From Nitrospinota bacterium (GTDB taxonomy: Bacteria; Nitrospinota; Nitrospinia; UBA9942; JAHJSF01): a stretch of 8,366 bases of DNA. Below are positions 1-8,246 of the stretch, piece by piece. The notes beneath the pieces were generated by a model. It worked only from the letters and a program-made list of their open reading frames with translations, was not told where the DNA came from and made no database searches. The stretch spans positions 1 to 8,366 of the forward strand of contig JAHJSF010000115.1 of the NCBI GenBank assembly GCA_018830405.1, given 5' to 3'. The first letter of the stretch is position 1. Each line of letters starts with the position of its first letter. Both the position numbers and the translations under genes were made by a program.

Positions 1-85
1 AACGGAAGGCATGGGGAGTATGCTCTAACCACCCATGGAGAAACAACAGAATTAATATGAAACACAGTGAGGTTATAGGGACTAT

Positions 86-143
86 CCCCCTAACCCAAAC
101 CAAAACCCTACAAAGGGGACATTTCTAAATAGTTTTGACATTT
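86..143. repeat. Degenerate C-run/G-run block with GACATTT repeats (possible repeat or IS-end remnant)
   Basis: A run of C at 86-90 followed by TAACCC is matched about 25 bases later by AAGGGG at 113-118, giving a weak inverted pair (CCCCT 87-91 with AGGGG 114-118). The heptamer GACATTT then occurs at 118-124 and again at 137-143, 19 bases apart, and a shorter GACA occurs at 159-162. The C-run/TA/C-run then AAGGGG order resembles the array after ilvC (8247-8272). The repeated AAATGTC on the minus strand is reminiscent of multi-site transposase-binding ends of some insertion sequences. No transposase, target duplication or second end is visible. The sequence shows only the repeats; family assignment is inference. 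Confidence 0.3.
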
Positions 144-156
144 TCCCTTCAAATAA

Positions 157-186
157 TTGACAATAAGGGGTGAGTTTGTTACTAAT
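157..186 (+). promoter_or_regulatory. Candidate sigma70-type promoter for yajC-secD-secF
   Basis: A perfect -35 hexamer TTGACA lies at 157-162. An 18-base spacer leads to ACTAAT at 181-186 (4 of 6 to TATAAT); with a 17-base spacer the box is TACTAA (3 of 6). A second perfect TTGACA lies at 135-140, but its best -10 partner, GACAAT at 159-164, is poor and overlaps the downstream -35. Transcription from the 157-186 pair would begin near 193 and leave a leader of about 48 bases before yajC. The -35 is strong and the -10 weak, so this is only a candidate. Confidence 0.35.
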
Positions 187-240
187 GGAGGGGTTAAATT
201 TTAGTTGTAGTTAAGCAGTTAATCTAAGGAGTGAAGAAAA

Positions 241-561
241 ATGATTACAGAGGCGTTTGCAGCAGGCGCCGGTGCAGCAACCGGTGGTAGCCAGTCGATA
301 CTAATGAACGTTGCCCCTTTGGCGGCTATGTTCTTAATATTTTATTTTATTCTTATTCGTCCCCAGGCTAAAAAACAGAAAGAGCTTCAAAGGATGTTGG
401 AATCGTTGAAGCCAGGTAACTCTGTCGTTACCTCCGGTGGAATTCATGGGACAATCGTCAAGATTAAAGATGATATTATAACCCTTCAGGTCGCCGAAAA
501 TGTCCGTATAAAGGTCAACAAAGGGGCTATAGGCGCCCTGAGTCTTGCCCAAGAGGCCTAA
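241..561 (+). CDS. yajC: Preprotein translocase subunit YajC
   Basis: Small inner-membrane partner of the SecDF complex, which associates with SecYEG during protein export. The 106-residue protein is the usual length. It has a Gly/Ala-rich N-terminus (1-20), one membrane segment at about 22-39, then the family signature ending in IRPQAKKQKE (39-48), and a small soluble domain with a VVTSGGIHGTI stretch (62-72). The ATG at 241 is chosen because TAAGGAG lies at 225-231, nine bases upstream. The in-frame ATG at 304 would start at the membrane segment and has no such site. secD follows after 48 bases and secF after that, the classic yajC-secD-secF order. The tgt gene often found upstream is not visible in this window. 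Confidence 0.96.
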   Translation: MITEAFAAGAGAATGGSQSILMNVAPLAAMFLIFYFILIRPQAKKQKELQRMLESLKPGNSVVTSGGIHGTIVKIKDDIITLQVAENVRIKVNKGAIGALSLAQEA

Positions 562-609
562 TCTATTGTGCCCTTTACAACAAACTTTCCCTAATCCTTA
601 TTCGATAAT

Positions 610-2157
610 ATGAGAAAAGAGCATTACTGGAGGATTGCCCTCATTGTGTTGGTTGTGGTCGGCTCCCTATTCCTTGCCTATCCCCTCAATGAGAAGATAA
701 ACCTTGGTCTCGACCTGCAGGGAGGGATGCACCTTGTGTTGGAGGTGGAGGCGGATAAAGCGGTTGAGTCTATGCTCAGCCACTATGCCGATAATCTATC
801 CGACAGCCTAAATAGTAATGAGGCAGAGGATGTGTTTGTAAAGTATTCCAATGCGACCATAGTTGTTGAGTATGAAAAGGGGGTATCTGGGGATGTTGCC
901 GGAAAGATTGGTAAGGATTTCCCCGAATTGGTTTCCGAGCCGCAGTCTGAAGAGGGAAAGATTGTTTATCGTTTTTCCGAGGATAAGGCCAAGGAGATAA
1001 GGGAAAAGGCAGTTGATCAAGGCTTAGAGACCATCCGCAACAGGATAGACCAGTTTGGCGTGGCCGAGCCTTCGATTCAGCGTGAAGGGGAAGAGCGTAT
1101 TGTTGTTCAGCTCCCCGGCATTAAAGATACCCAGAGGGCCATAAATCTTATCGGTAAGACGGCCAGATTAGAGTTTAAGATGGTCGATGATGAAGGAGAC
1201 CTTGAGGCGGCCCTTAACGGAGATATTCCGGAAGGTGATGAGATACTCTATGAGAGACGTGTCGACGATGTAAGCGGACAGTCATCTACTACCCCTTTCC
1301 TGCTCAAAAAGAAGGTTATGATGACCGGTGAATATATCACCAGTGCCGATGTCCGTATAGATACCCAATACAACGAACCTTATGTCATAGTCAGTTTTGA
1401 CAAGATAGGGGGAAAACTATTCGGCAAGATAACCAGGGAGAATGTTGGAAGGCACCTGGCTATAGTCTTGGATGGAAATATCTACTCTGCCCCGGTTATC
1501 AGGGAAGAGATAGGGGGTGGGTCTGCTCAGATAACAGGTTCGTTTACCACCGAAGAGGCCCACGACCTGGCCATCAGCCTAAGGGCTGGATCACTTCCCG
1601 CTCCGGTAAGGATTCTTGAGAATAGGACAGTAGGGCCGTCTCTGGGACGGGATTCGATAAACCGCGGTCTCAAGTCAATGATGATAGGCGGGCTTCTTGT
1701 GATTCTCTTTATGATCTTCTACTACAGGGGGGCCGGTCTTATAGCGGTCTTTGCCCTATCTATGAATATAGTGATACTTCTGGGCTGTATGGCCTATTTC
1801 AAGGCCACCTTAACCCTTCCGGGTATTGCAGGCATCATATTGACCATTGGTATGGCGGTTGATGCCAATATCCTCATCTTTGAGCGAATCAGAGAAGAAC
1901 TTGAGATAGGCAAGACGGTTAGGAGTGCCGTAGAGGCAGGTTTTGCCAGGGCCTTTCTGACTATACTTGATGCCAATATCACCACCCTAATTTCGGCCAT
2001 TGTTCTCTTTCAATTCGGAACAGGGCCGATAAAAGGATTTGCGGTCACATTGTCGGTTGGCATACTGGCCAGTATGTTTACCGCCGTATTTGTAAGTCAT
2101 GTATTATTTAATATGCTCACCTTGCGGAGTGGAAAGGTCACAAAACTAAGCATATGA
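610..2157 (+). CDS. secD: Protein translocase subunit SecD
   Basis: Inner-membrane RND-superfamily protein that works with SecF to finish protein translocation on the periplasmic side, driven by the proton gradient. At 515 residues it is a compact SecD, about 100 shorter than E. coli SecD. Visible parts: membrane segment 1 at about 8-24; the LDLQGG motif of the first periplasmic domain (34-39); a long periplasmic region to about 335; the ENRTVGPSLG motif (337-346); and five more membrane segments between about 355 and 500. Segment 4 carries GMAVDAN (414-420), with Asp418 the expected proton-pathway residue, followed by IFERIREE (423-430). No other in-frame ATG lies between the upstream stop at 592-594 and 610. 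No Shine-Dalgarno sequence precedes the start. The stop overlaps secF by ATGA. Confidence 0.98.
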   Translation: MRKEHYWRIALIVLVVVGSLFLAYPLNEKINLGLDLQGGMHLVLEVEADKAVESMLSHYADNLSDSLNSNEAEDVFVKYSNATIVVEYEKGVSGDVAGKIGKDFPELVSEPQSEEGKIVYRFSEDKAKEIREKAVDQGLETIRNRIDQFGVAEPSIQREGEERIVVQLPGIKDTQRAINLIGKTARLEFKMVDDEGDLEAALNGDIPEGDEILYERRVDDVSGQSSTTPFLLKKKVMMTGEYITSADVRIDTQYNEPYVIVSFDKIGGKLFGKITRENVGRHLAIVLDGNIYSAPVIREEIGGGSAQITGSFTTEEAHDLAISLRAGSLPAPVRILENRTVGPSLGRDSINRGLKSMMIGGLLVILFMIFYYRGAGLIAVFALSMNIVILLGCMAYFKATLTLPGIAGIILTIGMAVDANILIFERIREELEIGKTVRSAVEAGFARAFLTILDANITTLISAIVLFQFGTGPIKGFAVTLSVGILASMFTAVFVSHVLFNMLTLRSGKVTKLSI

Positions 2158-3086
2158 TTCACGTTATAAGCAAGAACACCAATATAGATTTCGTTAAGAG
2201 CCGTAAATTAGCTATCTCCTTATCCTTGGGTCTCATAGCCCTAAGCCTTGTCTCCCTTGTTGCTAGGGGAGGTTTTAATATGGGGATCGACTTCTCAGGC
2301 GGAACGATGGTTCAGGTCAGGTTTACCCAAGATGTAAAGACACAGGAAGTGAGAAGCGCCCTGACCGGTTTTGGGATGAAAGACAGCGAGATACAGCGGA
2401 TAGGGGAGAGTGGTAATGAGATTATTATCAGGACAAGTAGCTCCGCAGATATGCTTAGGGATACAGGAGAGACGATTAAAAAGCTTCTTACGGAGTCCTT
2501 TCCCGGAAATAGCGTAGAGATAAGAAGGGTTGAGATGGTAGGCCCAAAGGTAGGTAACGACCTCAGAACAAAGGGGATATTGGCCTTTTTATACTCTATC
2601 GTCCTAATGCTTGTCTATATATGGTGGAGATTTGAACTAAGCTTTGGTGTTGGGGCAGTAATTGCCCTCATCCATGACGTTCTTATCACGCTTGGTTTTG
2701 TGAGCATGTTCAACATAGAGTTCGACCTTAAGATTGTGGCCGCCATCCTGACCCTCGTCGGTTACTCGATAAACGATACAATAGTCGTCTATGATAGAAT
2801 CCGTGAGAACCTGAGGGTTGCCAAGAGAGGGGATTATGAGGGAACCGTTAATAGGAGTATCAATGGGACCTTAAGCCGTACCCTCTTAACCTCCTTAACC
2901 ACCTTTATTGTGGTTGTAATCCTCTTCTTCTTTGGTGGAGAGGTTATTCACGGATTCTCCTTTGCCCTGATGGTTGGGATAGTAACCGGAACTTATTCTT
3001 CCATATACATAGCCAGTCCGGTTGTTCTTCTCTGGGAGAATAGAAGTAAAGGGAGCCTTCCTGCAAAAAAGAAGTCTGCTAAGTAG
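2154..3086 (+). CDS. secF: Protein translocase subunit SecF
   Basis: Partner of SecD in the proton-driven accessory export complex of the inner membrane. The 310-residue length is typical. Membrane segment 1 lies at about 18-37, followed by the GIDFSGG motif (44-50) of the small periplasmic domain, VGPKVG (129-134), and membrane segments at about 139-158, 163-184, 192-214, 243-262 and 265-294. Segment 4 holds GYSINDT (203-209) with Asp208, then YDRIRENL (213-220), the pair to the SecD motif. The C-terminus is a short basic cytoplasmic tail (KKKSAK). The start codon overlaps the secD stop (ATGA at 2154-2157) and the nearest purine-rich stretch, around 2131-2137, is far upstream, so translation is probably coupled to secD. 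No clear hairpin plus T-run terminator follows within 3087-3200. Confidence 0.98.
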   Translation: MIHVISKNTNIDFVKSRKLAISLSLGLIALSLVSLVARGGFNMGIDFSGGTMVQVRFTQDVKTQEVRSALTGFGMKDSEIQRIGESGNEIIIRTSSSADMLRDTGETIKKLLTESFPGNSVEIRRVEMVGPKVGNDLRTKGILAFLYSIVLMLVYIWWRFELSFGVGAVIALIHDVLITLGFVSMFNIEFDLKIVAAILTLVGYSINDTIVVYDRIRENLRVAKRGDYEGTVNRSINGTLSRTLLTSLTTFIVVVILFFFGGEVIHGFSFALMVGIVTGTYSSIYIASPVVLLWENRSKGSLPAKKKSAK

Positions 3087-3184
3087 TTAGTATATACATA
3101 TTGTTTGGTGTTTCTATTTTAGGGCAATATTTTAGCGTGTGAACCTTTTTGTTTATCCCTTGGCCGCCTTGTCTGTATCTCCCA

Positions 3185-3205
3185 TCCAAATAAGTTTTGA
3201 TTGGA
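3185..3205. promoter_or_regulatory. Small dyad overlapping the -35 of the ilv promoter
   Basis: TCCAA at 3185-3189 and TTGGA at 3201-3205 form a perfect 5-base inverted repeat with an 11-base spacer. The right arm covers most of the proposed -35 box (3197-3202), a common position for a repressor site. A dyad this short can arise by chance, and I do not match it to a known regulator. Confidence 0.2.
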
Positions 3206-3226
3206 GCGAGAGGGGTTTGATATAAT
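3197..3226 (+). promoter_or_regulatory. Extended -10 promoter driving ilvDBNC
   Basis: A perfect TATAAT lies at 3221-3226 and is preceded by TGA (3218-3220), which makes a TGnTATAAT extended -10 element. TTGATT at 3197-3202 (4 of 6 to TTGACA) sits 18 bases upstream. Transcription should start at about 3232-3234, giving a leader of only about 30 bases before the ilvD start. This is the best promoter-like sequence in the window. It sits in the 177-base gap between secF and ilvD and indicates that the two blocks are separate transcription units. Confidence 0.65.
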
Positions 3227-3263
3227 CCACTGAAAACATTAACCAAATAAATAAGAATAGATA

Positions 3264-4916
3264 ATGAAAAGCGATACCATTAAAAAAGGCATTCAGAAGG
3301 CGGGCAGCCGTTCCCTACTCTATGCTACCGGAATAACTACTAAGGCTATGGAAAAGCCTTTTATTGGGATAATCTCCAGTTTTACCGACATAGTTCCCGG
3401 CCATATCGGAATGCGGGATATGGAGCGTTTCATAGAGAAGGGGGTTCATTCCGGTGGAGGCTATGCCTTTATCTCTTCCGTTCCGGCCATATGTGACGGA
3501 ATTGCTATGGGTCACAGCGGAATGCGCTACTCTCTTCCGCTTAGGGAACTTATTGCCGATATGGTAGAGTCTGTTGCTTTGGCTCACTGTTTCGATGGTC
3601 TGGTTATGCTGACCAACTGCGATAAGATTACCCCGGGAATGTTGATGGCGGTTGCCAGACTTGATATACCTTCCGTTATTGTTACCGGAGGGCCGATGCT
3701 TGCGGGGAGAAGAGGAGAGAGAAGACTCTCCCTAGTTAAAGATACCTTTGAAGCGGTTGGCCGCTATCAGAAGGGGGAGATAACTGCTGATGACTTAGCC
3801 TGTTCCGAAAGGGAGGCCTGCCCAGGAGTTGGTTCCTGTCAGGGTCTCTATACCGCCAATACTATGGCCTGTGTAACCGAGGCACTAGGGATGTCACTCC
3901 CCGGTTGCGGAACCGGTTTGGCTGTATCCGCCAATAAACGCCGTATCGCCTTTGATAGTGGGGTTAAAGTTTGTGAGTTGGTAGCCAAGAATATTACCCC
4001 TAGGCAGATAATGACCGAGGCCGCCTTTGATAATGCCATAAGGGTTGATATGTCTCTGGGCGGTTCTACCAATACGGTTTTGCACATTACAGCCATTGCC
4101 CATGAGGTTGGGCTTACGCTCAACCTTGAGAAATTTGATAAGATAAGCAAGGAGACCAAGCAGATTACAAATATTCAGCCCAACGGCGAATCCCTGATGG
4201 AGGATGTTGAGTATGGAGGTGGTGTTCCGGCCATAATGAAGACCATCGGAGCCCAGATGAATGACTTACCCACAGTCTCTGGCTATACAATAAAAGAGAT
4301 AATGGATGCGGCTGAGGTGTTGGACACAGAGACGATAAGGCCTCTGGAGAGAGCCTTTAAGCCTGAAGGGGGAATAGCAATACTTAGAGGGAATATTGCC
4401 CCTGATGGTGGTGTTGTTAAGCAGGCCGGGGTACATGAGGTTATGATGGACTTTACCGGTTCAGCCAGGGTGTTTGACTCGGAAGAGGGAGCTATGGCTG
4501 CCATCATGGGTGGAAAGATAAAGGGGGGCGATGTTGTTGTAATACGCTATGAAGGCCCCAAAGGAGGACCGGGAATGAGAGAGATGCTCTCCCCGACCGC
4601 CGCCCTTATCGGTATGGATTTGCAAGATTCTGTGGCCCTTATTACCGATGGAAGATTCTCAGGTGGAACATCTGGTCCCTGTGTAGGTCATATATCTCCT
4701 GAGGCGATGGTCGGGGGACCGATTGCATTGATTGAAAATGGGGATAAAATACATATAGATATTCACAACAGGAAGATAACCCTTCAGGTTGATGATGATA
4801 CTTTGAATAAGCGCCGCCAGGGATGGTCTGCGCCGGAGCCCAAAATTAAAAAGGGTTATTTGGCGCGCTACGCTAAGGTGGTGACTTCGGCCAATACCGG
4901 GGCAATAGTAGAATAG
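3264..4916 (+). CDS. ilvD: Dihydroxy-acid dehydratase
   Basis: Iron-sulfur enzyme that dehydrates 2,3-dihydroxy-isovalerate and 2,3-dihydroxy-3-methylvalerate to the 2-keto acid precursors of valine, leucine and isoleucine. At 550 residues it is the compact form (E. coli is 616). Motifs: NCDKITPG (118-125), with cluster ligand Cys119 and Lys121, the expected carbamylated metal-binding lysine; ACPGVGSC (185-192) with Cys186 and Cys192; the MGGSTN-like SLGGSTN (264-270); [10 protein letters not shown] (429-438); and [11 protein letters not shown] (461-471), where Ser466 is the expected catalytic base. Where three-cysteine [2Fe-2S] members have PCN, this protein has PGH (45-47), as in E. coli, so an oxygen-sensitive [4Fe-4S] cluster is likely. 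It is the first gene of the ilv operon. Its start lacks a Shine-Dalgarno sequence and sits in an A-rich leader. Confidence 0.97.
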   Translation: MKSDTIKKGIQKAGSRSLLYATGITTKAMEKPFIGIISSFTDIVPGHIGMRDMERFIEKGVHSGGGYAFISSVPAICDGIAMGHSGMRYSLPLRELIADMVESVALAHCFDGLVMLTNCDKITPGMLMAVARLDIPSVIVTGGPMLAGRRGERRLSLVKDTFEAVGRYQKGEITADDLACSEREACPGVGSCQGLYTANTMACVTEALGMSLPGCGTGLAVSANKRRIAFDSGVKVCELVAKNITPRQIMTEAAFDNAIRVDMSLGGSTNTVLHITAIAHEVGLTLNLEKFDKISKETKQITNIQPNGESLMEDVEYGGGVPAIMKTIGAQMNDLPTVSGYTIKEIMDAAEVLDTETIRPLERAFKPEGGIAILRGNIAPDGGVVKQAGVHEVMMDFTGSARVFDSEEGAMAAIMGGKIKGGDVVVIRYEGPKGGPGMREMLSPTAALIGMDLQDSVALITDGRFSGGTSGPCVGHISPEAMVGGPIALIENGDKIHIDIHNRKITLQVDDDTLNKRRQGWSAPEPKIKKGYLARYAKVVTSANTGAIVE

Positions 4917-4939
4917 AAGGATTTTAGGAGTATACCTTT

Positions 4940-6631
4940 ATGAAGATGAGTGGTTCCAAGATATTGATAGAGTCCCTTAGGAAAGAGGGGGTTGACACTA
5001 TATTTGGTTATCCGGGGGGTGCCCTTATTCCTATATATGATGTTTTGTATGGTGAGGAGAGTATAAGGCACATCCTAGTCCGTCACGAACAGGGGGCTGT
5101 TCATGCGGCCGATGGTTATGCCAGGTCGACCGGAAAGGCAGGTGTCTGTCTGGTTACCTCAGGCCCCGGTGCGACCAATACCGTCACCGGTATAGCTACC
5201 GCCTATATGGATTCTATCCCTATGATTATTATAACCGGTCAGGTTAATACGAATATGATAGGGAATGATGCCTTTCAGGAGGCGGATATAGTTGGTATCA
5301 CCCGCCCCTGTACCAAGTATTCTTATCTGGTCAAGAGGACGGAAGATATAGCTCAGACTGTTAAGGAGGCCTTTTATATAGCCACGACCGGAAAACCTGG
5401 TCCTGTTTTGATCGATATCCCGAAGGATGTTACCACTGGGACGGCCAAGTTCAGCTATCCGGAGAGTGTCAGCATCCGCAGTTATAATCCTACCTACAAG
5501 GGACATGTGGGGCAGGTGAAGAAGGCGGTTGATGCGATGGCCAAGGCTACTAAACCCCTTATTTTTATAGGGGGGGGTATTATAGCCTCAGATGCAGCCG
5601 GACAACTCAAAAAGTTTACCGACCAGGTAAACATCCCGGTTGTTTCCTCTCTAATGGGATTGGGGGGATTCCCGGGCGACAACGAACTCTTCCTTGGCAT
5701 GTGTGGTATGCATGGCACCTATCATGCCAATATGGCCATGACCCATACCGATCTTCTTATAGCCATAGGGGTCCGTTTTGATGATAGGGTGACGGGGAAT
5801 ATAAGCAAGTTTGCCCCCAATGCCAAGATTATACATATTGATATTGACCCAACATCTATCAGTAAAAATGTTCCGGCTGATATACCAATTGTGGGGGATG
5901 CCTCGGATATCATTAAAAACATGAATGAGGTCCTGAAGAAGGTGGATTGTAACTGGAAGGGTATGTATAAAAAATGGCTTGAAGAGATAGGTGATTGGAA
6001 GAGAAGCAACCCGCTCCACTATAAACAGGGAAAGACTACCATTAAGCCCCAGTATGTCATTGAGCAGATATATGAGATGACCAAGGGGAAGAGCGTTATA
6101 GTGGCTACCGAGGTTGGCCAGAACCAGATGTGGACAGCCCAGTTCTTCCCATTTCTTGAGCCAAGGACATTTTTAACCTCCGGCGGATTGGGGACTATGG
6201 GTTATGGGCTGCCGGCTGCCATAGGGGCCCAAGTTGCCTTCCCGAATAAGCTTGTCTTTGATATTGCCGGCGACGGGAGTATACAGATGAATATTCAGGA
6301 GCTGGCTACAGCTGTTCAGCATAAGCTTCCGGTTAAGGTTATTATCTTGAATAATGGTTATCTCGGTATGGTCAGACAGTGGCAGGAATTCTTCTTCGAC
6401 AAACGTTATTCGCATACCGATATGCAGGCTCAGCCCGACTTTGTTAAATTGGCCGAGGCCTACGGTGCCTTGGGACTTAGAGCTACCAAGGTGTCTGAGG
6501 TTAACGACGTTCTTAAAAAGGCTATTGAGGCCACTATACCGGTTGTGGTTGATGTTCGTGTAGATAGGGAGGAGAATGTATATCCTATGGTCCCGGCTGG
6601 TGGGGCTATCAATGAAATGCTTCTTGCTTAG
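4940..6631 (+). CDS. ilvB: Acetolactate synthase (acetohydroxyacid synthase), large catalytic subunit
   Basis: Thiamine-diphosphate and FAD enzyme that makes acetolactate from two pyruvates, or acetohydroxybutyrate from pyruvate and 2-ketobutyrate. The 563-residue length is typical. The N-terminal pyrimidine-binding domain holds FGYPGGA (22-28) and RHEQGA (48-53) with catalytic Glu50. The central FAD-binding domain spans roughly 190-340. The C-terminal domain has GDGS (444-447) and NN (471-472), the Mg-thiamine-diphosphate motif. Trp481 in RQWQEF matches the residue that favours 2-ketobutyrate in biosynthetic enzymes, which argues against a catabolic AlsS. AGGAG at 4926-4930 supports the ATG at 4940 over the ATG at 4946. 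It lies 23 bases after ilvD and 11 before ilvN, its regulatory subunit. Asn103 replaces the Pro found after GQV in many homologues, and a run of eight G at 5570-5577 encodes Gly211-213. Confidence 0.97.
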   Translation: MKMSGSKILIESLRKEGVDTIFGYPGGALIPIYDVLYGEESIRHILVRHEQGAVHAADGYARSTGKAGVCLVTSGPGATNTVTGIATAYMDSIPMIIITGQVNTNMIGNDAFQEADIVGITRPCTKYSYLVKRTEDIAQTVKEAFYIATTGKPGPVLIDIPKDVTTGTAKFSYPESVSIRSYNPTYKGHVGQVKKAVDAMAKATKPLIFIGGGIIASDAAGQLKKFTDQVNIPVVSSLMGLGGFPGDNELFLGMCGMHGTYHANMAMTHTDLLIAIGVRFDDRVTGNISKFAPNAKIIHIDIDPTSISKNVPADIPIVGDASDIIKNMNEVLKKVDCNWKGMYKKWLEEIGDWKRSNPLHYKQGKTTIKPQYVIEQIYEMTKGKSVIVATEVGQNQMWTAQFFPFLEPRTFLTSGGLGTMGYGLPAAIGAQVAFPNKLVFDIAGDGSIQMNIQELATAVQHKLPVKVIILNNGYLGMVRQWQEFFFDKRYSHTDMQAQPDFVKLAEAYGALGLRATKVSEVNDVLKKAIEATIPVVVDVRVDREENVYPMVPAGGAINEMLLA

Positions 6632-6642
6632 GGGATGTCAAA

Positions 6643-8162
<1,520 letters not shown>

Positions 8163-8170
8163 TACGAGGT

Positions 8171-8196
8171 TGCATTCAAACGCTAACTGCGTTGCA
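8171..8196 (+). other. Bulged hairpin just after ilvC
   Basis: GCGTTGCA at 8189-8196 can pair with TGCA (8171-8174) plus ACGC (8180-8183), giving eight base pairs with a five-base bulge (8175-8179) and a five-base loop. It begins nine bases after the ilvC stop. No T-run follows, so it is not a standard intrinsic terminator. It could protect the mRNA 3' end or be chance. Confidence 0.25.
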
Positions 8197-8227
8197 GAGC
8201 CTGTCCCGACTTGTTCGGGATCAGCTC
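8197..8227 (+). other. Stem-loop TCCCGA/TCGGGA after ilvC
   Basis: TCCCGA (8204-8209) and TCGGGA (8215-8220) form a perfect six-pair stem with a five-base loop. GAGC (8197-8200) and GCTC (8224-8227) extend it beyond a small internal loop. The stem is G/C-rich, but the sequence after it (CTTAACC) has no T-run, so termination here would be weak or factor-assisted. It also resembles small dispersed hairpins found between genes in related genomes; that link is from memory and unverified. Confidence 0.4.
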
Positions 8228-8246
8228 CTTAACCTACGGATTACAA

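Noticed and set aside
1-60. Frame 1 is open from the window edge to a TGA at 58-60, as if it were the 3' end of an upstream gene such as tgt.
   Set aside because: The 19 residues match no family I recognise and do not look like a Tgt C-terminus. An open frame this short is expected by chance.
3-128. Frame 3 is open from the window edge to a TAA at 126-128.
   Set aside because: It runs through the C-run/G-run repeat block, has no start or recognisable domain, and has a composition unlike the real genes.
135-164. A second promoter using TTGACA at 135-140.
   Set aside because: The -35 box is perfect, but no acceptable -10 box lies 16-18 bases away. GACAAT at 159-164 is poor and overlaps the better-placed TTGACA.
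3087-3263. A riboswitch, T-box or leader peptide upstream of ilvD.
   Set aside because: I see no run of branched-chain codons in a short open frame, no T-box-like sequence and no terminator stem. The likely transcript start leaves only about 30 bases of leader.
5651-6019. A minus-strand open frame of about 120 codons within ilvB.
   Set aside because: It is antisense to a well-conserved gene, with no ribosome site or recognisable domain.
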